A DNA stretch of 38,823 nt from Oscillatoriaceae cyanobacterium M33_DOE_052 (GTDB lineage: Bacteria; Cyanobacteriota; Cyanobacteriia; Cyanobacteriales; Laspinemataceae). A program made the translations under genes and the position numbers. The stretch covers positions 1 through 38,823 of the forward strand of contig DVDU01000114.1 in assembly GCA_015296065.1 (NCBI GenBank), given 5' to 3'. How positions within the stretch are numbered: position 1 is the stretch's first letter; each line of letters starts with the position of its first letter. Below are positions 33,176 to 38,823 of this stretch, in pieces. A model generated the notes under the pieces. It saw only the letters and a program-made list of their open reading frames with translations, did no database searches and was not told the DNA's origin.

Positions 33176-33241
33176 AGAAACCGGGTTTCTCTCCCAGATT
33201 TGCCGCGATGAAACCAGAATTTATCCAGAAACCCGGTTTCT
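33176..33241. repeat. 66-bp AGAAACC element, copy 6
   Basis: Ends at 33176-33190 and 33227-33241. The interior differs from copies 2-4 in sequence but keeps length and the AGATTT...AATTTA layout. Confidence 0.75.
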
Positions 33242-33334
33242 GAAAGAGACTGGGATGAGTTTCAGGAAAGATTTAGCACGAATTTAACCAGACAACGCCA
33301 GGATTATAGCCAGAGATTTCCAAATTTATTCACC

Positions 33335-33850
33335 ATGATGATAAAAAACGAACAAGAATATCACTATTCCTTGGAGTGTTTGCGGCGATTTGAAGCCTCG
33401 ATCGCTGAAATCGATAGTAATCAAACCTTAAAAGCCGAGCCTCTGCGCTGGCAGCTACATCGAGACTCATATCAAAGTCAAGCTGACGAGTTAAGAGAAG
33501 AAATTACCGAATATGAAAGATTGATTAGCTGGGAGACTAACCAGCCGATTCAAATTCAAGTAGCCAGTTTAAATAAACTGCCAGATGCTTTAATTAAAGC
33601 CCGCATCGCCGCTAAAATCAGCCCAGAAGAACTAGCGGAAATATTGGGAATCGAAGCCGATCGAGTTAAGCAATATGAAGAGACAGATTATCAATGTGCT
33701 AGTTTTGTAGAACTGCTCGAAGTCAGTGCCGCTTTAGGTGTAGAATTGGAAACAGCAGTGTTGCAGGTAGATTTTGAAGAAATTGCAGCCGTCAAGGAAA
33801 GTGTGAATAAATGGCGGGATAAGAGAATGAATGTGGTCGCTAAAAGCTGA
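33335..33850 (+). CDS. XRE-type helix-turn-helix regulator with coiled-coil N terminus
   Basis: A 171-residue protein. Residues 5-70 are strongly charged and helical (SLECLRRFEASIAEIDSNQT..., ADELREEITEYERLIS). From about 80 comes a Cro/C1-type HTH: LPDALIKARIAAKISPEELA, EILGIEADRVKQYEET, FVELLEVSAALGVEL. Architecture and size are those of stand-alone XRE proteins that often act as antitoxins of HigBA-like pairs, with the helical part binding the partner. No toxin gene is adjacent on either side, so it is an orphan. M1 or M2 (33335 or 33338) may start. A repeat element lies about 90 bases upstream. Confidence 0.75.
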   Translation: MMIKNEQEYHYSLECLRRFEASIAEIDSNQTLKAEPLRWQLHRDSYQSQADELREEITEYERLISWETNQPIQIQVASLNKLPDALIKARIAAKISPEELAEILGIEADRVKQYEETDYQCASFVELLEVSAALGVELETAVLQVDFEEIAAVKESVNKWRDKRMNVVAKS

Positions 33851-34017
33851 TGTTTTGGCACCGCTTGAGCCAGCATTTTTCCCTTAAGACAGGGCATGGT
33901 GACGCTGGTGATTTGGGGAATTACCCCTAGAAGTAAAAAGTAGTAGGGGGGCAGTGCCTGACCGAGAATTATCTTCATCACCAGTAACAGTATTGGGTAT
34001 TGCTAAAAATCCAGAAT

Positions 34018-34587
34018 TCAATACTGATTTAAATTCAAAGTGAATCCCGGTAAAACCTCTTCCCCCGATAACTCTGTGGGCAGATTTCTCACCTCTACCT
34101 CTTGCCCTAACCGATAGATTTCTACCTGTTGGTCTTGGGGGTTAATTAACCATCCCGATCGCACCCCCGCATCTAGATATTCCCGCATTTTCTCCTGTAA
34201 GGATTGTAAATCGTCTGTGGCTGACCTTAATTCTATCACAAAATCTGGGGCGATCGGCGGAAATTTGCGCCGCTGCTCTGGCGTTAATGCTTCATAACGT
34301 TGTCGCTGAATCCAAGCCGCATCGGGAGACCTATCCGATCCATTGGGCAACCTAAATATGGTAGAAGAACTGAAAGTATAACCCAAGCCAGTTTGCCGAT
34401 TCCACATCACCAAATCTGCAATCAGGTCAGCTTCTCGATTGCCGCTATCTCCGCCCACTGGTGGCATAATAATTAATTCTCCTTTAGCATTCCGCTCAAA
34501 CTTCAACTCGCGGTTATTTTGACAAATTTGATAAAATTGGTCATCAGTCAGGTGAACTGGGTCTAAATTTAATATTAAAGCACTCAT
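34018..34587 (-). CDS. Uma2-family nuclease-like protein
   Basis: A 189-residue Uma2 protein with the family order: N-terminal LTDDQFYQICQNNRELKFER, ELIIMPPVGGDSGNREADL, IFRLPNGSDRSPDAAWIQ (the acidic pair near the PD-(D/E)XK-like site), APDFVIELRSATD, LQEKMREYLDAGVRSGWLIN and VEIYR. Uma2 genes are present in many copies in cyanobacteria, and nuclease function is predicted from fold only. It is complete and in good frame. It lies convergently to the XRE gene, and the second Uma2 gene is 219 bases upstream in the same direction. Confidence 0.88.
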   Translation of the reverse strand: MSALILNLDPVHLTDDQFYQICQNNRELKFERNAKGELIIMPPVGGDSGNREADLIADLVMWNRQTGLGYTFSSSTIFRLPNGSDRSPDAAWIQRQRYEALTPEQRRKFPPIAPDFVIELRSATDDLQSLQEKMREYLDAGVRSGWLINPQDQQVEIYRLGQEVEVRNLPTELSGEEVLPGFTLNLNQY

Positions 34588-34668
34588 ATCTACCCCACGT
34601 ATGTGCCATAAAATTATTATATCATATCTGCCATCAGATTAGTTCTGCTACCACTGCTTACGAGTCCA

Positions 34669-34770
34669 GAAACCGGTTTTCTTCCGGACAATCTACGTTT
34701 AATCACGAAGCATCGGGTTTGAAAAACCCGGTTTCTCTCAAGGCATCTGGTTTGAGAAACCCGGTTTCTC
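34669..34770. repeat. Variant AGAAACC repeat cluster
   Basis: AGAAACCGGTTTTCT near 34669 and two arms GAAAAACCCGGTTTCT (34721-34736) and GAGAAACCCGGTTTCT (34753-34768). A degenerate version of the 65-bp element family between the two Uma2 genes. Confidence 0.65.
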
Positions 34771-34806
34771 CTACACTTTTACCCTAGCTTACTATAGATA
34801 ACTTTA

Positions 34807-35658
34807 CTAATCGCCTGAACCGCCCATAAGTTTGAGCCGCAATTCATCCAAACTGTTAACTGTGGCTAAAGCTGAGAAGATTTTTTCAAGCAGATTGACA
34901 TCAGAAATCGCCACCATCTCAGCCAGCATAGCCACTCCCTCGTTACCAAACTTCAGCCGCAAACCCAACTCAATGCCTTGTAATAGAGTTTGTTTTCGGC
35001 GGAGCATTTCCTCTGCTAACCGGGCTTGAGTTTGGGATAACTGCACCTGATTTTTTGCCGCCAGTTCATCACCCGTAGGAATCACTGTCCCATTGCCATA
35101 ACACCAGCGCAACCAAATCCCATTTACATCCTCAAATTCACCCTGCCACAGGGTCAGTCCTAAGCCGACTTTGGCAAACCAAGCATCAGTTTTAGGGACA
35201 TAAGCACCTCCCTGTAATTCAAAAACTCGCAGGGGGGTATGCCCCAATTTGCCCAAGGGGTCGTACACTACATAATATTCGATGTCCAGATTGGCATAGT
35301 CTGTGAGTTTACTGCCTAATTCATTCCCTGGTGTTGGGGAGACAATTTCTATCACCACTTCTGGGGGTTTGCCAAACTCCCAAAATAGGTAGAAGCGGAC
35401 TCTTCTTTGCCACCAGTCCTCCCCGGCGTTAGTATTGAGACTGAGAAACACATCTGGAGCGATACCGGGGTGGCGGACGTGAGGAAATAAGCCTACATTA
35501 GCAGCGGCTAAAAAGGGAACGCTGATACCGGTGTCTGCACCACTGTAAAAAACTTTTGTCAGCAGGCGTTGTTGTTTTTCATTAAAAAAGCTATCCAAGG
35601 GAGTGTCGTCCTCCAGTATCATTTGGCTGATATCGGGATATTCGTGAGGAAGCAGCAT
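34807..35658 (-). CDS. Uma2-family protein with C-terminal helical extension
   Basis: A 283-residue Uma2 protein. The core (about 25-180) has PFLAAANVGLFPHVRHPGIA, APDVFLSL, PPEVVIEIVSPTPGNELGSK, YANLDIEYYVVYDP and RVFELQGGAYV. After residue 195 comes a helical, probably coiled-coil extension (LSQTQARLAEEMLRRKQTLL, then GLRLKFGNEGVAMLAEM), a common variant of the family in cyanobacteria that may mediate self-association. Substrate is unknown. Start ATG at 35656-35658. Unrelated in detail to the shorter neighbour, so not a recent duplicate. Confidence 0.86.
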   Translation of the reverse strand: MLLPHEYPDISQMILEDDTPLDSFFNEKQQRLLTKVFYSGADTGISVPFLAAANVGLFPHVRHPGIAPDVFLSLNTNAGEDWWQRRVRFYLFWEFGKPPEVVIEIVSPTPGNELGSKLTDYANLDIEYYVVYDPLGKLGHTPLRVFELQGGAYVPKTDAWFAKVGLGLTLWQGEFEDVNGIWLRWCYGNGTVIPTGDELAAKNQVQLSQTQARLAEEMLRRKQTLLQGIELGLRLKFGNEGVAMLAEMVAISDVNLLEKIFSALATVNSLDELRLKLMGGSGD

Positions 35659-35705
35659 AAAGTTTTCCCGGATAATTTAATTAAATGGTGAGTAAGGTCA
35701 CAGAT

Positions 35706-36233
35706 TCAATTTCGGCTAGGCATTGGCAGCTCTCCTTGATAACTAAAATGATAGGCATTTCCACAAAAAATAGAAAATAATGGCTGTCCACTTCGAGGAT
35801 ATGATGGAGGATATGATGTCATCTGAATTCGACAACCTCCAGTTGTCCATTCTGATGTACTAGGGCGGTACACATCTTCTAAACAACCATTACGTTGGAA
35901 TTCCCAACCCCAGCCTGATTCCTGGCAGCGTTCATATTCATGCAGCCGCATAGTACGAGTTTCAGTATATTTTCGACCCCTTGTTTCTGACTGGTAGCGA
36001 GGGTTTGTTAAAGTAAAATCTTGTTGCAGCTCAACAACCAAATGCTCGCCATCCCACCAGGTTTTAATTTCACAAATACCTGACCAACCACCAATAGTAT
36101 TACCCAAAGAACACTCGCCTTTTACATGGCGAATTGTTTGAGCGTCAACTGATGGACTGATGCTGATTAAAGCTGTAGCGAGTGAAGAGCTTAAGCCAAT
36201 CAATAAGAATTTGAGATTTTTTTTGATGCTCAT
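35706..36233 (-). CDS. Secreted protein of unknown function
   Basis: A 175-residue protein with a clear Sec signal peptide: KKNLKFLLIGLSSSLATALIS followed by a cleavage site after SVDA (about residue 31). The mature part has six cysteines (GEC, GIC, RCQ, GCL, GCR, FCG), enough for three disulfides, and aromatic-rich strands (WWDGEHLVVELQQDF, ESGWGWEFQRNGC). I do not recognise a family. It is not a lipoprotein. It stands alone between the Uma2 gene and leuA and would be expected in the periplasm or outside the cell. Confidence 0.7.
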   Translation of the reverse strand: MSIKKNLKFLLIGLSSSLATALISISPSVDAQTIRHVKGECSLGNTIGGWSGICEIKTWWDGEHLVVELQQDFTLTNPRYQSETRGRKYTETRTMRLHEYERCQESGWGWEFQRNGCLEDVYRPSTSEWTTGGCRIQMTSYPPSYPRSGQPLFSIFCGNAYHFSYQGELPMPSRN

Positions 36234-36286
36234 AATCGGATTTATGACTGCTAAATTTCAGAAAGTATTAGCATTTTACCCCCTAA

Positions 36287-36319
36287 TGTAGGGGCAGCCA
36301 CGGGGGGACTGCCCCTACA
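36287..36319 (-). terminator. Hairpin after leuA
   Basis: TGTAGGGGCAG (36287-36297) and CTGCCCCTACA (36309-36319) form a perfect 11-bp stem with an 11-base loop, about 25 bases past the leuA stop. No T run follows. It belongs to a dispersed palindrome type, so its terminator role is tentative. Confidence 0.45.
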
Positions 36320-36342
36320 ACATTTAACCCAACAACTAGACC

Positions 36343-37944
36343 CTAAATGGTTGCCGCTGTAGGTACTGGGGTCTCAGTTACTGGCTCCTGCTGGGCGGCA
36401 TAAAGCCGGTTCAGGGCGTTGATGTAGGCGTGAGCGGAGGCGACGATGATATCGGTGTTGGCGGCGTGACCAGAGAAGATGCTCTGGTCTTGACGCAGGC
36501 GGATGGTGACTTCGCCGATCGCATCTATCCCCGCAGTCACGGACTGGACGGAAAACTCAATCAACTGGTTAGGCACATTCACCACCCGGTTGATGGCTTT
36601 ATACACCGCATCCACCGGACCAGTGCCGATCGCCGCATCGGTCAACTCCACCCCTTCGGGAGTCCGCACTGTCACCGTGGCGGTGGGACGAGAACCATCA
36701 CCACAAGTCACTTGTACCAACTCTAACCGGAACAGTTCTGGGGGTTGCTGGATTTCATCATTCACAATTGATTCCAGGTCCCAATCTGTCACCTCTTTTT
36801 TCTTATCCGCCACAGCCTTAAACCTGAGAAAAGCGTTGTTTAACTCTGTTTCTGACAATTCAAACCCCAACTCTTTCAGGCGAGTAGCGAAAGCGTGACG
36901 ACCGGACAACTTACCCAAAACGATTTGATTATCCGTCAAACCAATGGACTGGGCGTCCATAATTTCATAAGTCAGCTTGTGCTTTAACACGCCGTCTTGG
37001 TGAATACCGGACTGGTGCGCAAAAGCATTCGCCCCCACGATCGCCTTATTCGGCTGCACCAACATCCCCGTGAGGTTAGAAACCAGGCGGGAAGTCTTGT
37101 AAATTTGGCGCGTGTCAATATTCGTCAAAGGCGCTTGGGAATCAGCGGGCCGGCGCAAAAAGGGATTGAAATACTGCCGCCGCACGTGGAGAGCCATCAC
37201 CAATTCTTCCAGAGCCGCATTCCCGGCCCGCTCGCCGATACCATTAATCGTACATTCCAACTGGCGAGCGCCGTTTTTTACAGCTTCCAAGAAGTTGGCT
37301 ACAGCTAAGCCCAAGTCATTGTGACCGTGGACTGAAATAATTGCTTTATCGATATTGGGGACATTTTCCTTAATCCCCCGGATGATGCCACCGAATTCGC
37401 TGGGAGTGGTGTAGCCTACAGTATCAGGGATATTGACCGTAGTGGCACCAGCAGCGATCGCCCGTTCTAACACCTGATAGAGAAACTCCGGGTCACTGCG
37501 GCCCGCATCTTCCGGGGAAAACTCCACATCATCCACCAGAGATTTAGCATAAGCCACCATCTCCCCAGCAATTTCTAGCACCTCGGCTCTGGTCTTTTTC
37601 AGCTTATACTCCAGATGGATGTCAGAAGTGGCGATAAACGTGTGAATGCGACCCCGCGCCGCTGGTTTCACCGCCGCTCCCGCCGCCGCGATATCCGCAC
37701 GGGTGGCCCGCGCCAAGCCGCAAATCGTCGGTCCGTTTTCCGTTCCCACCGCTTCGGCGATGCGCTGCACTGCTTCAAAGTCCCCCGGACTGGCGTAGGG
37801 GAAACCGGCTTCAATCACATCCACCCCTAGTCTGGCTAGCTGGCGGGCGATCGTCAGCTTCTCCTCCACATTCAAGCTGGCTCCCGGCGACTGCTCCCCA
37901 TCGCGCAAAGTCGTATCAAAGATAATAATTCTGTCTTGTGTCAT
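36343..37944 (-). CDS. leuA: 2-isopropylmalate synthase
   Basis: A 533-residue enzyme catalysing the first committed step of leucine synthesis (acetyl-CoA plus 2-oxoisovalerate). Motifs: [19 protein letters not shown], the HxH metal site [13 protein letters not shown], the [14 protein letters not shown] loop and [18 protein letters not shown]. The last 140 residues are the leucine-binding regulatory domain (LeuA dimer), including the [14 protein letters not shown] element, so feedback inhibition is expected. Start ATG 37944 with GAGGG at the right distance; an upstream in-frame ATG (38013) would add 23 residues not seen in the family. A single gene; the NYN gene upstream ends 92 bases before the leuA start. 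Confidence 0.96.
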   Translation of the reverse strand: MTQDRIIIFDTTLRDGEQSPGASLNVEEKLTIARQLARLGVDVIEAGFPYASPGDFEAVQRIAEAVGTENGPTICGLARATRADIAAAGAAVKPAARGRIHTFIATSDIHLEYKLKKTRAEVLEIAGEMVAYAKSLVDDVEFSPEDAGRSDPEFLYQVLERAIAAGATTVNIPDTVGYTTPSEFGGIIRGIKENVPNIDKAIISVHGHNDLGLAVANFLEAVKNGARQLECTINGIGERAGNAALEELVMALHVRRQYFNPFLRRPADSQAPLTNIDTRQIYKTSRLVSNLTGMLVQPNKAIVGANAFAHQSGIHQDGVLKHKLTYEIMDAQSIGLTDNQIVLGKLSGRHAFATRLKELGFELSETELNNAFLRFKAVADKKKEVTDWDLESIVNDEIQQPPELFRLELVQVTCGDGSRPTATVTVRTPEGVELTDAAIGTGPVDAVYKAINRVVNVPNQLIEFSVQSVTAGIDAIGEVTIRLRQDQSIFSGHAANTDIIVASAHAYINALNRLYAAQQEPVTETPVPTAATI

Positions 37945-38035
37945 TTTTCCCTCAACATTATCAGTTAATGCTCGGTGCTTCCCTATTTCCAGTCTAGCCC
38001 GCGATTTGGGCAATGTTAAATTTCACAATCTAACC

Positions 38036-38545
38036 TTAATAATCTATTTTCTCTATTTTCTCGCGAATATCATTTAAATCAATATATCGGTCGGTGGCGT
38101 TGCGCAGTTCGCGGGCAATCATCCCCTCGGTAGAAACCACAGTGATATGGGTATTTTTCGAGCGCAACAGCTCGATCGCCCGCTCAAAATCGCCATCCCC
38201 GCTGAACAGCACTACCCGATCGTACTGTTCCACCGTATTAAACATATCTACGACAATTTCAATATCTAAATTGGCTTTTTGAGAATAGCGTCCCGAAGAA
38301 TCATCATAATACTCTTTCAACAGCTTAGTGCGCACAGTATAACCCAAACTTATCAAAGCATCACGAAATCCCCGCTGGTCTTGGGGGTCTTTGAGCCCCG
38401 TGTACCAGAAAGCATTCATCAACTGAATATTCGGCTCGCAGGTAGTGAAATAGTCCAGCACTCTTCGGGGGTCAAAAAACCAGCCATTTTTTTGCTGGGC
38501 ATAGAACATATTGTTACCGTCCACGAAAATCGATAGACGGTTCAT
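38036..38545 (-). CDS. NYN-domain (LabA/DUF88) protein
   Basis: About 170 residues forming one NYN domain, a PIN-like nuclease fold: RLSIFVDGNNMFYAQQ (first Asp and Asn pair), KANLDIEIVVDMF (middle acidic residues), VVLFSGDGDFERAIELLRSK (SGDGDF, metal-binding acids) and HITVVSTEGMIARELRNATD. In cyanobacteria LabA of this family takes part in circadian output, but most members are uncharacterised and RNA cleavage is only predicted. MNRLS at 38545 is the best start; an ATG five codons upstream (38560) is possible. It lies upstream of leuA in the same direction, without obvious functional relation. Confidence 0.88.
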   Translation of the reverse strand: MNRLSIFVDGNNMFYAQQKNGWFFDPRRVLDYFTTCEPNIQLMNAFWYTGLKDPQDQRGFRDALISLGYTVRTKLLKEYYDDSSGRYSQKANLDIEIVVDMFNTVEQYDRVVLFSGDGDFERAIELLRSKNTHITVVSTEGMIARELRNATDRYIDLNDIREKIEKIDY

Positions 38546-38560
38546 CGTATAACAATTCAT

Positions 38561-38823
38561 ACAAACTTAGACCTAAAATTAGAAGGAAATAATTTAAACT
38601 TAACTTAGTAGTATAGCAGATTTTGCTTTTTTTTTATTTTCCCTTGTTTCGGCTACAGCCCCCCACCCCCTTAGCAAAACTTCATCAGCTTTGTCATCTG
38701 AAGGTGAACTAAACAAGACAGACGGTGGTACAGGGGACGGGGGGCTTCTGGAGTGTGGGGAGTGTGGGGAGTGTGGGGAGTGTGGGGAGTGTGGGGAGTG
38801 TGGGGAGTGTGTGGAGTGTGGGG
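38561..38823. repeat. Terminal intergenic with GAGTGTGGG minisatellite
   Basis: AT-rich upstream sequence of the NYN gene to about 38640, then about eight tandem 9-base GAGTGTGGG units from 38751 to the window edge. Same unit as at 19454-19513 in reverse orientation. The array runs off the window. Confidence 0.85.

Overview
The window reads as chromosome from a filamentous, probably non-heterocystous cyanobacterium (Oscillatoria/Microcoleus/Arthrospira-like; the genus is an inference). Evidence: a carboxysome-era bicarbonate uptake set (sbtA-sbtB plus a Na+/H+ antiporter), the myxoxanthophyll genes cruF-cruG, a chloroplast-type Ycf36/CGLD27 protein, a zinc-ribbon Ser/Thr kinase fused to an FGE-like domain, frequent GCGATCGC (HIP1) octamers, and very heavy loading with short palindromic and heptameric intergenic repeats.

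Layout. 1-4500 is an accessory islet: an IS5-family element with a frameshifted transposase has cut the 3' end of an already nonsense-mutated Uma2 gene; next come an AAA-ATPase remnant and a convergent restriction-modification pair (TdeIII-like endonuclease and m5C methyltransferase) sharing a hairpin between their stops. 4500-7420 holds two adjacent membrane-linked GTPases. 7571-8378 is the most notable locus: an initiator tRNA-fMet(CAU) gene split by a 644-nt group I intron that carries a homing endonuclease of the I-Ssp6803I (PD-(D/E)XK) type, with its own promoter and terminator. 8500-13160 is housekeeping: asparaginase, CGLD27, rsfS, a TPR protein, rnhA.

13200-15460 is cruG and cruF (glycosylated carotenoid synthesis). 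15720-16400 is a PIN-type toxin-antitoxin pair whose toxin start looks damaged. 17015-18733 is the kinase/FGE fusion. 19547-22118 is a tight three-gene operon: a PspA/IM30-like coiled-coil protein followed by two anchored, PstS-like binding proteins. pilD, a small conserved-looking hypothetical and a UbiH-like hydroxylase follow, then a decayed IS630-type element with terminal inverted repeats (25505-26015).

26382-29369 is sbtA-sbtB-Na+/H+ antiporter: the first imports bicarbonate with Na+, the second regulates it, and the third probably restores the Na+ gradient. Next are mtnA and dxs (methionine salvage, isoprenoid synthesis; dxs feeds the carotenoid genes), an orphan XRE regulator, two Uma2 proteins, a secreted cysteine-containing protein, leuA and a LabA/NYN-domain protein.

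A recurring theme is repeats becoming part of genes: a 33-bp palindromic repeat lies inside the G3/switch region of one GTPase, a GAAACCGGGTTTC repeat encodes the tail of DXS, and TGACAAA-type heptamers supply candidate N termini for several genes. The GAAACCGGGTTTC repeats also form a family of 65-69-bp units with paired palindromic ends, which looks like a miniature mobile or REP-type element.
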